Assembly: GCA_964557155.1 (NCBI GenBank)
Contig: CAZKZC010000001.1
Coordinates: 1-57,443, forward strand
Direction of reading: 5' to 3'
Length of the DNA stretch: 57,443 nt
Origin: JAHJSY01 sp964557155
Lineage (GTDB): Bacteria > Patescibacteriota > Minisyncoccia > Minisyncoccales > GWA2-38-27
The notes beneath the pieces were generated by a model. The model did no database searches and had not been told where the DNA came from. It worked only from the letters and a program-made list of their open reading frames with translations. How positions within the stretch are numbered: position 1 is the first letter of the stretch; the number at the start of each line of letters is the position of its first letter. Both the position numbers and the translations under genes were made by a program. This document shows, piece after piece, positions 48,609 through 56,066 of the stretch.

Positions 48609-49973
48609 ATGAATAAAGGATCAATAATTGCTATAGTTTTGGTTTTTGGGGCAATCTTTTTGATTTTAATCGGAGGTTTGTTTAGTTTTATTCTTTTTCA
48701 AATGAGAGCCAATGCTCAAAGATTGGCCTGGAATCAGGCATTATATGTCGCTGAATCGGGAGTTGCTTATTATAAGTGGTGTCTTAACAATGGAGTTGAG
48801 GGAGAGTGTAGCACTGGGAAAGAGTATTTTGACATACAAGGAAATTCTCTCGGTCAGTTTTCCTTAAATATAGATGAATCAATAAATTGTGGCGAAACAA
48901 CAGAAAGAAACATTTATTCTTCTGGATGGACTGATAAATTTGCTAATACCAAAAGAGAGATTAAGGTCACTTATGGAAGATTGTCGGTGGCTAAGTTCGC
49001 CTATCTTTTAAATGATAGTGTTTGGGCTGGAGCTGATAGAGAAATTAGAGGCCATTATCATTCTAATGGTGGTGTTAGAATGGATGGAGAGAATCAATCT
49101 ATAGTAAGTTCAGCTCTAGAATCGTGGACTTGTACTAGCTCTTTTGGCTGTAGTCCTAACTCTACTCAAGACGGAGTATTCTCTACAAGTGGCAATGCTA
49201 ACGAAGATCTCTTTGAATTTCCTGTTCCCTCTTTTGATTTTGACGGGATAACAATTGATTTGGCTAATATAAAAAGCAAATCTCAAACAAGCGGAACTTA
49301 CCTTCCTCCGTCTATTGATATAAATTCTTCAGCAGATGGCTATCATTTAATATTTAATAACGATGGAACTGTTGAGGTGAGAATTATAACTCGTCTTTAT
49401 AGTGATTGGGCTTATGACACAGAAGAGGGTTGGCATTATGATTATTTCAGAATTCGTGACGAATATTTTTATAACACATATAATATTGATGATTCCTGCT
49501 CGGTTATGTTTGTTGAAGATAATATTTGGATAGAAGGAGGAGTCAATAAAAAAGTTACTACGGCTTCGGCTAACCTAATTGATCCCAATAAAGACACAAA
49601 TATAATTTTAGTTGATAATATAGATTATGTTGATAAGGATGGGACAGATGGATTTGCCGCCATAGCTGAAAATAATATTTTAATTAGTCCGTCTTCTCCA
49701 AATCAAATGGAGATTAGGGGAGTTTTTGTTGCTCAAAAGGGGCATTTTGGGAGAAACCATTATCCAAATAATTTTAGAGACAAATTAGAAATAGTTGGTT
49801 CAATAGTTAGTAATGGTAGAGTAGGAACTCAATGGACTTCGGGAAGTTATCCTGTCTCTGGTTATTTAGAAAGAGAGAATTATAATGATACTAAATTAAT
49901 TTATAACCCTTGCCCTTTCGTTCCCTACGCTGAGTATGATTTCAAAATAATCAATTGGGAAGAATTAGAATAA
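48609..49973 (+). CDS. PilX-like minor pilus assembly protein
   Basis: 454 residues. N-terminus MNKGSIIAIVLVFGAIFLIL has a PilX-like hydrophobic helix without a strict FTLIE site, then NAQRLAWNQALYVAESGVAYY, characteristic of PilX N-terminal segments. The remainder is a large beta-rich extracellular domain with a few cysteines (SWTCTSSFGCS). Together with the two upstream genes it gives a three-member minor pilin set. Its end contains the pilM promoter. Confidence 0.82.
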   Translation: MNKGSIIAIVLVFGAIFLILIGGLFSFILFQMRANAQRLAWNQALYVAESGVAYYKWCLNNGVEGECSTGKEYFDIQGNSLGQFSLNIDESINCGETTERNIYSSGWTDKFANTKREIKVTYGRLSVAKFAYLLNDSVWAGADREIRGHYHSNGGVRMDGENQSIVSSALESWTCTSSFGCSPNSTQDGVFSTSGNANEDLFEFPVPSFDFDGITIDLANIKSKSQTSGTYLPPSIDINSSADGYHLIFNNDGTVEVRIITRLYSDWAYDTEEGWHYDYFRIRDEYFYNTYNIDDSCSVMFVEDNIWIEGGVNKKVTTASANLIDPNKDTNIILVDNIDYVDKDGTDGFAAIAENNILISPSSPNQMEIRGVFVAQKGHFGRNHYPNNFRDKLEIVGSIVSNGRVGTQWTSGSYPVSGYLERENYNDTKLIYNPCPFVPYAEYDFKIINWEELE

Positions 49974-49979
49974 GTATGG

Positions 49980-49985
49980 TATAAT
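49980..49985 (+). promoter_or_regulatory. Internal leaderless-type -10 box before pilM
   Basis: TATAAT 6 nt before the pilM ATG; a weak TTGGGA lies 19 bp upstream (49955-49960). Gives separate expression of pilMNO. Confidence 0.6.
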
Positions 49986-49991
49986 AAAACA

Positions 49992-51092
49992 ATGAAATTT
50001 TTATCTTTAAATCCTGAGGCGTTCGGAATGGATTTTTCCGATTTACGATTAAGAATTGTTAAATTTGAAAAAAGAGGCAAGTTTTTTGATTTGGTTTCGT
50101 GGAACGAAAAGACAATACCAGAAGGTATTATTAAAGATGGAGAGATATTAGACAGGGAAAAACTGGTGCTAATTATTAAAAATATAGTGGACAAGGCAAG
50201 AGGACGGAGAATAACAGTTAAATATGTCGTTGCTTCCCTGCCCGAACAAAAAGCCTTTTTGCAGGTGATTAAAGTTCCTAAAATGGATAAAGATGAATTA
50301 AAAACTGCTATTCCGTTTGAAATAGAAAACTATATTCCTGTGCCAATAGATCAGGTTTATTTAGATTATGAATTAATTTCTCCTGAATTCAATAACGCAA
50401 AAAATCTAGATGTTTTAATTGGGGCGATGCCCAAAAATATAGTTGATTCATATTCATATTGTATAAAAGAAGCCGGATTAATACCCAAAGCCCTAGAGGT
50501 TGAATCACAATCTATAGCAAGAGTTTTGATTAAAAATCATATTAGTTTCTCTCCAGTTCTTATTATAGATTTTGGTAAAAGTACGACTAGCTTCATAGTT
50601 TTTTCAGGTTGTTCTTTGCGTTTTACTTCTTCTATTGATATATCGTCTCAAGACTTAACTCAAGCTATTTCTCAAAAATTAGGCATAACATTAGATGAGG
50701 CGGAAAATCTTAAATTAAAATATGGCTTAGAGATTTCTGACAAAAGTGCGAGGAATAAAAAAGTTGTAGAAGCAATAACTCCTTTAATTATTGATCTAAT
50801 TAAGCAAACTAGAAAATATATTGACTACTATCATACGCATTCAAATAATATGCCTATTTCTGAGGGTGGAGGAGAAATAGAGAAAGTGCTTTTATGCGGT
50901 TTGGGTACTAATCTGAAAGGTTTATCTAAGTTTATCTCCCGAGAACTTGGCATCAAAGCTGAGATTGCTAATCCTTGGATAAATATATTTCCAGAATTAA
51001 ATAAAAAAATCCCTAAAATATCTTTCAAAGAATCTCTTGGCTATACAACAGCCATGGGATTAGCTCTATGTGGAATTCAAGAAGAAATATGA
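49992..51092 (+). CDS. pilM: Type IV pilus actin-like protein PilM
   Basis: 366 residues. Actin-fold ATPase of the inner-membrane alignment complex: phosphate-binding loop LIIDFGKSTTSFIVFSG (about 190-206), EIENYIPVPIDQVYLDYE (about 111-128) and C-terminal LLCGLGTNLKGLSKFI. It binds the PilN N-terminus on the cytoplasmic face. Overlaps pilN by ATGA. Confidence 0.92.
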   Translation: MKFLSLNPEAFGMDFSDLRLRIVKFEKRGKFFDLVSWNEKTIPEGIIKDGEILDREKLVLIIKNIVDKARGRRITVKYVVASLPEQKAFLQVIKVPKMDKDELKTAIPFEIENYIPVPIDQVYLDYELISPEFNNAKNLDVLIGAMPKNIVDSYSYCIKEAGLIPKALEVESQSIARVLIKNHISFSPVLIIDFGKSTTSFIVFSGCSLRFTSSIDISSQDLTQAISQKLGITLDEAENLKLKYGLEISDKSARNKKVVEAITPLIIDLIKQTRKYIDYYHTHSNNMPISEGGGEIEKVLLCGLGTNLKGLSKFISRELGIKAEIANPWINIFPELNKKIPKISFKESLGYTTAMGLALCGIQEEI

Positions 51093-51667
51093 TTAATTTA
51101 TTACCACAAAAAGATAAAGAGAAGTTATTGATTGGTAAAAACAAAAGAATGTCTATTATTCTTTGCTTTCTGATTTTGTTTTTCCTTATTTATTTAATAA
51201 TAGCCTTGTTCATAGTTAAAATTTATTTAAACGGACAACTTGCCTCAAACAAAGTTTTTTTAGAAGAAAGTGAAAAACAATTTTCACAATCAGAAACTCA
51301 AGAGCTTCAAGATAAAATTGAGTCAGCTAATAAATCTTTTAGTGGCTTAAATTCTTTTTATGATAAGAAGGTATATTTTTCTAAACTATTGGAGAAAATT
51401 GCCGTAATTTTTCCGGAGAATTTTTACTTAACAAATTTTTCAATTATGCTTGATGTTAAAGAGAAGAAAGAGGAAAATGTGGTTGTAGAAACAACAAGAA
51501 CCATCAGGGCTTCTCTCTCGGGATTTGCTCCAACAAGAGAAGAATTACTTACTTTTAAAGAGAATCTTGAAAAGGATGGTAGTTTTGAAAATATTTCCTT
51601 TCCTATATCAAATTGGGCTAGCAAAGAGAACATCAATTTCTATGTAACTTTTGATATCTCTATATGA
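51089..51667 (+). CDS. pilN: Type IV pilus assembly protein PilN
   Basis: 192 residues from MINLLPQKDKEKL, the conserved INLLP motif that docks into PilM; an earlier ATG at 51068 would bury that motif. One TM helix (about 22-44) and a periplasm-type ferredoxin-like domain. ATGA overlaps on both sides (pilM and pilO). Confidence 0.9.
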   Translation: MINLLPQKDKEKLLIGKNKRMSIILCFLILFFLIYLIIALFIVKIYLNGQLASNKVFLEESEKQFSQSETQELQDKIESANKSFSGLNSFYDKKVYFSKLLEKIAVIFPENFYLTNFSIMLDVKEKKEENVVVETTRTIRASLSGFAPTREELLTFKENLEKDGSFENISFPISNWASKENINFYVTFDISI

Positions 51668-52203
51668 ATACAAAAAAACAAATAATATTATTTTGGGGGA
51701 TTTGTTTGATAACGGCTTTTGTAATAATCTGGGTTTTTATAGTTCCCCTATTCGGAACAATTAGGCAAATTTCAATTGGGCTTGCTGGCGTGAAAAAAGA
51801 ATTAATCATAATCCATGAAAAAACAGGAGAAATAGATGAAGCTGAAAGTGTTTGTGATAGAATAGACCCGGATTTACAAAAAATAGAAAATCTTTTTGTT
51901 GATAAAGATGTTCCAGTAAAGGCAATAGAATTCTTAGAGAATATAGCTGTTGCCGTAGATCTTCCTATTGAAATCTATCCCATATCTTTAAGCGATTACG
52001 AAGATGAAATTTGGGATTTCGTTAGTTTTCGTCTAAGTGCGCGTGGTTCATACATTAACTTTATGAGGTTTTTGGAAAAAATGGAAGCGGGGCCATTTTT
52101 GATTGAGATATATAATTTATCTGTGAGAGAAATATCAAGCAGTGAAGATTCTCTTTCTAATAATGTTGACACCGTTTTAACAATCAAGGTGTTTACGAAA
52201 TAA
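51664..52203 (+). CDS. pilO: Type IV pilus assembly protein PilO
   Basis: 179 residues. One TM helix (IILFWGICLITAFVIIWVFI, about 7-26), a coiled-coil stretch, then a PilO-type fold (AIEFLENIAVAVDLPIEIYP, FMRFLEKMEAGPFLIEI). Partner of PilN. Assigned from topology plus gene order pilM-pilN-pilO. Confidence 0.85.
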   Translation: MNTKKQIILFWGICLITAFVIIWVFIVPLFGTIRQISIGLAGVKKELIIIHEKTGEIDEAESVCDRIDPDLQKIENLFVDKDVPVKAIEFLENIAVAVDLPIEIYPISLSDYEDEIWDFVSFRLSARGSYINFMRFLEKMEAGPFLIEIYNLSVREISSSEDSLSNNVDTVLTIKVFTK

Positions 52204-52204
52204 T

Positions 52205-52519
52205 ATGAAGTTAAAAAAGATAGAAAAAATTGAAATTAAAAAAACAGAAAGATTTTTTAGAAAAGTGCCTTTGTTTATAGCTAAGCATATTTTCGAATTT
52301 TCCTTAATTGCTTTATTCTTGTCTCTTGCTATAGGGGTGATTGTTTTTTATAAATACAATATCTTAGATCAAAGAATAGATTTGAATGATTTACCTCAGA
52401 CATGTTTTTTAGAAGAAAATTCTTATCAAAGAATCTTAGATGTATGGGAAGAGAACGAGCAGATGTTTAACCAAGCCGATTCCAGAAACTATCGTAATAT
52501 ATTTTCAACTAAAGATTGA
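52205..52519 (+). CDS. Small membrane protein at the end of the pilus operon
   Basis: 104 residues, unrecognised. Basic N-terminus (about 1-28), one TM helix (FEFSLIALFLSLAIGVIVFY, about 31-50), and a ~50-residue extracytoplasmic tail. It takes the position where pilP would be expected but has no PilP lipobox. One base after pilO, so probably part of the alignment complex. Confidence 0.72.
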   Translation: MKLKKIEKIEIKKTERFFRKVPLFIAKHIFEFSLIALFLSLAIGVIVFYKYNILDQRIDLNDLPQTCFLEENSYQRILDVWEENEQMFNQADSRNYRNIFSTKD

Positions 52520-52544
52520 CTAAGCATTAAATTCGGAGTATAAT
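52516..52544 (+). promoter_or_regulatory. Promoter of tRNA-Arg(TCT)/tRNA-His
   Basis: TTGACT (52516-52521, overlapping the upstream stop codon), 17-bp spacer, TATAAT (52539-52544). Confidence 0.85.
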
Positions 52545-52551
52545 CTCCTAT

Positions 52552-52624
52552 ATGGAAACTTTTAAGGTTTCCATCGGGCTCGACCCGATACAAAACTTTT
52601 TTGAAGTTTTGTCGGGTACAGAGC
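52552..52624 (+). repeat. Double-hairpin element in the tRNA-Arg(TCT) leader
   Basis: ATGGAAAC/GTTTCCAT hairpin, CGGG-CTCGA-CCCG, then CCCGA-t-ACAAAACTT / AAGTTTTG-TCGGG, ending TACAGAGC six bases before the tRNA. It lies within the pre-tRNA leader and has the same layout as the reverse complement of 54061-54130. Confidence 0.8.
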
Positions 52625-52629
52625 AATAT

Positions 52630-52701
52630 GTCCCCGTGGTTCAACGGATAGAACATGGGATTTCTAATCCTATGATGGGGGTTCGATTCCCTCCGGGGAC
52701 A
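52630..52701 (+). tRNA. tRNA-Arg (TCT)
   Basis: Acceptor GTCCCCG/CGGGGAC, anticodon arm TGGGA-TTTCTAA-TCCTA giving TCT, T loop TTCGATT, discriminator A. Confidence 0.94.
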
Positions 52702-52709
52702 CATGACAT

Positions 52710-52786
52710 GGCGGTCGTAGTGTAGTGGCCTAGCACAAGAGTTTGTGGAACTCTTAGGGGGAGTTCGAATCTCCTCGACCGCCCCA
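52710..52786 (+). tRNA. tRNA-His (GTG), CCA encoded
   Basis: Eight-base-pair acceptor GGCGGTCG/CGACCGCC with the His-specific extra G, anticodon arm AGAGT-TTGTGGA-ACTCT giving GTG, followed by CCA. Co-transcribed with tRNA-Arg(TCT). Confidence 0.94.
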
Positions 52787-52794
52787 TTAAAATT

Positions 52795-52935
52795 ATGGAA
52801 TTTTTGAATTTTAGAATATCAACACTATCTGGAATTATTATCCTGCTTATAATCTCTTTTGCTGTTGGCTTGGCTATTCAGCATCAGATGAAGGAAATTA
52901 TGTCTATCCGCATTCAAGCCCTTCAAATGGAGTGA
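52795..52935 (+). CDS. Small single-TM protein, 46 residues
   Basis: Begins MEFLNFRISTLSG, has one hydrophobic helix (IIILLIISFAVGLAIQ, about 14-29) and a short amphipathic tail. It starts 9 bp after tRNA-His and ends exactly at the converging htrA stop. Unrecognised; no Shine-Dalgarno site. Coding status rests on membrane-protein-like composition and tight fit. Confidence 0.5.
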   Translation: MEFLNFRISTLSGIIILLIISFAVGLAIQHQMKEIMSIRIQALQME

Positions 52936-53964
52936 TTATTTTTTTTCTTGGAGAGTGACTTTGAGATTGAGTTGTTTTTTATCTCTCAGAACCTTTAATT
53001 CAATTTTTTCATCTATTTCGCATTTTTGCAAAATAGCCGATAGAGGATTATTGGTAGTTACCTTTTCTCCTTTGGCTTCTAAAACTATATCAAACTCTTT
53101 TAGGCCGGCTTTGTTAGCAGAAGAACCTTTGATTACTGCTGATTCTCCCAATCTTTCTCTGACTATCAATGCTCCATAATCTACAGAAAGCTTATTCTTT
53201 ACAGCTATTTCTTTTGTTAGGATAACATATTTAATTCCCAAGAAAGGTTGCTTTATTTTCCCATACTTTTTAACTTCTTCTAAATCCTCTAAAGCATAAT
53301 TGATTGGGATGGCAAAGCCAATATTTTGAGCCCCCATTACCATGGCGGTGTTAATGCCGATAACTTTTCCTTCCCTATTTACTAATGGCCCTCCAGAATT
53401 CCCTGGATTAATGGCGGCATCTGTTTGGATAAGACCTCTTAGGCGTTCTGATTGTTGAGTAACATGATTGGTTGCTTGAATGTGTCTTGATAGGCCAGAA
53501 ACAATTCCAGAACTTACTGTATCATGAAATTCTCCCAAAGCATTCCCGATAGCAACTACTTCTTGACCTAATTGAACATGGTTTAAGCTGTCTAGTTCTA
53601 AGTAGGGGAATTTTTTACCTTCTATTTTTAAGATAGCAATATCATTAAGAGGGTCCCTAGCTAAGACCTTGGCCGGGTATTTTTTTGTTGGTTCTACAAT
53701 GACAGTATATTGGGCTTCGGTGTCAGCGACAACATGTTGGGATGTTATTAAATATCCATCAGGAGAAACAATGAATCCTGATCCGCCACCTATCTTTGTT
53801 AATTCTTTTTTTCCTTGTTTGAATTTAGGCATAACAACGCCTTGTTCTCCATAGGGCATTAAATAAAAACCTTCTATTTTGGGAAGATCTTTTGAAATGA
53901 CAATAGTTATTACTGCTGGACAAACCTTTTTGGCAATATCAATGATTGATAAATCTTTTTTCAT
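52936..53964 (-). CDS. htrA: HtrA/DegP-type serine protease with PDZ domain
   Basis: 342 residues. Trypsin-like domain with catalytic His (SQHVVADTE), Asp (DPLNDIAIL) and Ser (NPGNSGGPLVN), then a C-terminal PDZ domain (about 245-335, SSANKAGLKEFDIVLEAKG). Degrades misfolded proteins. No signal peptide or TM is seen at the N-terminus (MKKDLSIIDIAKKVCPAVIT), unlike most homologues, so it may act in the cytoplasm or use an unrecognised route. An alternative start upstream was not found before the A+T-rich promoter region. Confidence 0.93.
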   Translation of the reverse strand: MKKDLSIIDIAKKVCPAVITIVISKDLPKIEGFYLMPYGEQGVVMPKFKQGKKELTKIGGGSGFIVSPDGYLITSQHVVADTEAQYTVIVEPTKKYPAKVLARDPLNDIAILKIEGKKFPYLELDSLNHVQLGQEVVAIGNALGEFHDTVSSGIVSGLSRHIQATNHVTQQSERLRGLIQTDAAINPGNSGGPLVNREGKVIGINTAMVMGAQNIGFAIPINYALEDLEEVKKYGKIKQPFLGIKYVILTKEIAVKNKLSVDYGALIVRERLGESAVIKGSSANKAGLKEFDIVLEAKGEKVTTNNPLSAILQKCEIDEKIELKVLRDKKQLNLKVTLQEKK

Positions 53965-54020
53965 GTGTCTTTTTATATAATTATTTGTTATACTTTATTA
54001 TATTATAGCAGTTAAACTTA

Positions 54021-54049
54021 TTGAAAACAATACTGAAATATGATATTCT
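54021..54049 (+). promoter_or_regulatory. Promoter of tRNA-Arg(CCT)
   Basis: TTGAAA (54021-54026), 17-bp spacer, TATTCT (54044-54049). The transcript leader is almost entirely the palindromic element. Confidence 0.7.
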
Positions 54050-54060
54050 TGTTTAATGCT

Positions 54061-54130
54061 CTATACAAAAACTTTTCAAAAAAGTTTTTGTCGAGCTCGA
54101 CAAGAAATCCTTTTGGGATTTCTTGTATAG
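54061..54130 (+). repeat. Cruciform-type double-hairpin element before tRNA-Arg(CCT)
   Basis: Outer arms CTATACAA/TTGTATAG enclose the hairpin ACAAAAACTTTT/AAAAGTTTTTGT, the palindrome CGAGCTCG and the hairpin ACAAGAAATCC/GGATTTCTTGT. It ends one base before the tRNA. In reverse complement it aligns with 52552-52624. Confidence 0.85.
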
Positions 54131-54131
54131 A

Positions 54132-54203
54132 GCCCCTGTAGTTCAATGGATAGAACAAGACACTCCTAACGTCTAAATGTAGGTTCGATTCCTACTGGGG
54201 GCA
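54132..54203 (+). tRNA. tRNA-Arg (CCT)
   Basis: Acceptor GCCCCTG/TGGGGGC (terminal mismatch-tolerant), anticodon arm AGACA-CTCCTAA-CGTCT giving CCT with one A-C mismatch, T loop TTCGATT, discriminator A. Confidence 0.9.
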
Positions 54204-54234
54204 CACTTGACAATGGTTGCTGATATATTAATAT

Positions 54235-54406
54235 GGAGGCGAGGGGGTGCGGGATAAAATTCCTAAAGGACATTAAATCTAATAAAGGAGGTTTATGAAT
54301 ATTCTCGGCTATGTCCGAACCTGACCTTAAGGGATAAACCAAGTTCGTTAGATCATTCCTCCTCGCTTAAAGCTAAGACCTCGTTTTTACGGGGTTTTGG
54401 CTTTTC
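54235..54406 (+). ncRNA. Structured non-coding RNA with internal mini-ORF and terminator
   Basis: Preceded by TTGACA (54207-54212) and TAATAT (54229-54234). Nested long-range stems: GCGAGG (54239-54244)/CCTCGC (54361-54366), ATCTAA (54277-54282)/TTAGAT (54348-54353), GGTTTAT (54290-54296)/ATAAACC (54334-54340). Followed by a terminator AAGC..AA..ACC..CG / CG..GGT..TT..GGCTT (54370-54406). Inside, AAAGGAGG precedes ATG at 54295 and the nine-codon frame MNILGYVRT. The rod-like fold recalls 6S RNA, but no conserved element confirms this; RNase P and tmRNA signatures are absent. Confidence 0.65.
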
Positions 54407-54465
54407 TTATGTGATGTATGTTATAATACAATAATAATTAATTAATCAAAAAGTTTAAATAACCA

Positions 54466-54561
54466 TTCTTTCAAAATAACAGCTGTTCAAATTTCTGCGG
54501 AAATTTGCCAGTTTCGTTCTCGGACTTTTGCGAAAGTCTTCCGAAATGCATTTTGAAAGAA
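54466..54561 (+). promoter_or_regulatory. Three-way-junction leader element
   Basis: A 12-bp closing stem (TTCTTTCAAAAT, 54466-54477 / ATTTTGAAAGAA, 54550-54561) encloses the palindrome AACAGCTGTT, the hairpin CAAATTTC-TGCG-GAAATTTG (54488-54507) and the hairpin GACTTT-TGCG-AAAGTC (54523-54538) with a CGG/CCG base. It lies between a TATAAT box (about 54421) and the ATG at 54586. Either a riboswitch-like leader or a repeat element. Confidence 0.65.
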
Positions 54562-54585
54562 GATTATTTTCACTTTTTTAATAAT

Positions 54586-54846
54586 ATGGTTAAAGAGAAA
54601 AAAGAAAAACAAATTGGAGAAGTAATTCATTTCTTTTCTAATATTAAAGTAGCCGTTATTAAGTTATCGGCTCCTCTTTTAGTGGGCGATACTATCCATA
54701 TTGTTGGTGGCGAAGATACTGATTTTGAACAGCCCGTTAAATCAATGCAAGTGGATCATGAAAAAATTGGAAAAGCTAAAAAGGGGAATGAAGTTGGCAT
54801 AAAGGTTAAGAAGAAAGTAAGAGAAGGCTACAAAGTATTTAAATGA
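54586..54846 (+). CDS. EF-Tu domain 2-like small protein
   Basis: 86 residues from MVKEKKEKQIGEVIHFF; the open frame upstream to 54505 runs through the structured leader and is unlikely to be translated. The beta-barrel pattern (GEVIHFFSNIKVAVIKL, LLVGDTIHIVGG, KSMQVDHEKIGKAKKGNEVG) matches domain 2 of translational GTPases, as in 'elongation factor-like' stand-alone proteins. Function unknown. Overlaps the permease gene by 4 bp. Confidence 0.8.
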   Translation: MVKEKKEKQIGEVIHFFSNIKVAVIKLSAPLLVGDTIHIVGGEDTDFEQPVKSMQVDHEKIGKAKKGNEVGIKVKKKVREGYKVFK

Positions 54847-55973
54847 AATTCTTAAAGGCACTAGCAGTTTTTTTAGGAACCATAATTGGTGTTGGTATAT
54901 TTGGTTTGCCTTTTGTGGCTGCTAAGGCCGGTTTTTTTACTGTTTTTGTGTATTTTCTGATTATGGCTGGAATTGCTATTGCTATGAATATTATTTATTC
55001 TGAAATAGTTCTTGGCACTAAAAAGCTTCATCGTTTTCCTGGTTATGTCCAAGAATATCTAGGAATAAGATGGAAAAAACTTACTTTCGTAGTTACAGCT
55101 TTTGGTCTTATTGGGGCATTGCTGGCCTATTTGATTGTTGGCGGGCAGTTTCTTTTTGCTTACTTCGGACCCTTGTTGGGTGGGGATATTATCTTATACA
55201 CGCTTTTCTTTTTTGTTCTTGGTGCCTACCTAGTTTTTAGAGGAGTAAAAAGTATTTCCAGCGTTGAACTAATTTTACTTGGCATTATTCTAGCCATCTT
55301 AGTTTTATTTTTTATAAAGGCCTTTCCATTCATTAATTTAGATAATTTTAAAACATTTGATCCGGGATACATATTTTTTCCATATGGTGTGGTTCTCTTT
55401 TCTTTATGGGGAACATCAGTTATCCCTGAAATTAAAGAAATGATTGATGGGTCAGGATTTTCTTTAAAAAAGATAATAATTGTGGGAATTATTATGTCGG
55501 TTGTTATATATCTCTTCTTTATTTATGTTGTCCAGGGAGCTTCTGCTGTAGTTTCTAATGATGCCATTTCTGGTTTAGAGAAATCCGTTGGCTCTAATAT
55601 GATAAGATTGGGCTTCTTGTTTGGAGTGATAACTTGTTTTACTTCTTTTATCACGCTTGCCTTAACGCTTAAAAAAGTTTTGTGGTATGACTTTGGTTTT
55701 AATAAAAATCTATCTTGGTTTTTAACTTGTTTTATTCCTTTGGGATTATTCTTCATGGGGTTGAGAGAGTTTATTGAAGTAATAAGCTTTACTGGAGCTA
55801 TCGCTCTAGGGATAGAAGGTACAATTTTAATCTTTTTATATAAAGAATTTTTAATAAAAAATCCGCCAGGTGGCGGATCAAAAAAGATAAACCCCCTATT
55901 TTATCTTTTGTCAGGTGTCTTTGTTTTAGGCATAATACTTGAAGTTTTTCTATTTTATGCTAAATTAATCTAA
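54843..55973 (+). CDS. Amino-acid permease of the Trp/Tyr (HAAAP-like) type
   Basis: 376 residues with about 10-11 membrane helices. The N-terminal GTIIGVGIFGLPFVAAKAGF is the conserved unwound helix of amino-acid/polyamine transporters, and the overall pattern fits the aromatic amino-acid permease group. A cytoplasmic loop near residue 340 reads IKNPPGGGSKK and is encoded by a palindrome (55861-55878), probably an in-frame repeat insertion. Coupled to the upstream gene (ATGA) and to a 30-residue ORF (TAATG). Confidence 0.85.
   Translation: MKFLKALAVFLGTIIGVGIFGLPFVAAKAGFFTVFVYFLIMAGIAIAMNIIYSEIVLGTKKLHRFPGYVQEYLGIRWKKLTFVVTAFGLIGALLAYLIVGGQFLFAYFGPLLGGDIILYTLFFFVLGAYLVFRGVKSISSVELILLGIILAILVLFFIKAFPFINLDNFKTFDPGYIFFPYGVVLFSLWGTSVIPEIKEMIDGSGFSLKKIIIVGIIMSVVIYLFFIYVVQGASAVVSNDAISGLEKSVGSNMIRLGFLFGVITCFTSFITLALTLKKVLWYDFGFNKNLSWFLTCFIPLGLFFMGLREFIEVISFTGAIALGIEGTILIFLYKEFLIKNPPGGGSKKINPLFYLLSGVFVLGIILEVFLFYAKLI
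55861..55878. repeat. TCCGCC palindrome inside the permease gene
   Basis: ATCCGCCA-GG-TGGCGGAT, perfect 8+2+8, flanked by A runs, encoding PPGGGS in a loop. Confidence 0.8.
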
Positions 55974-56065
55974 TGAGTAAATTATTAGACACTGTAGTTA
56001 TCGTAATATTTGTTGCTTTTGTTTTTTGGTATGTAGTTAATAGCGTCATACCGTCTATCTCTTAA
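55973..56065 (+). CDS. Micro-protein, single TM, 30 residues
   Basis: Begins MSKLLDTVVIVIFVAFVFWY, almost entirely one membrane helix, with a short VNSVIPSIS tail. The ATG overlaps the permease stop (TAATG) and the stop is 1 bp before acyP, so it fits exactly between two genes of an operon. Could be a small transporter subunit; unrecognised. Confidence 0.55.
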   Translation: MSKLLDTVVIVIFVAFVFWYVVNSVIPSIS

Positions 56066-56066
56066 T

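Noticed and set aside
54235..54406. Structured RNA considered as RNase P RNA or tmRNA
   Set aside because: No GAGGAAAGTCC block, no tRNA-like ends and no Ala-Ala-ending tag frame.
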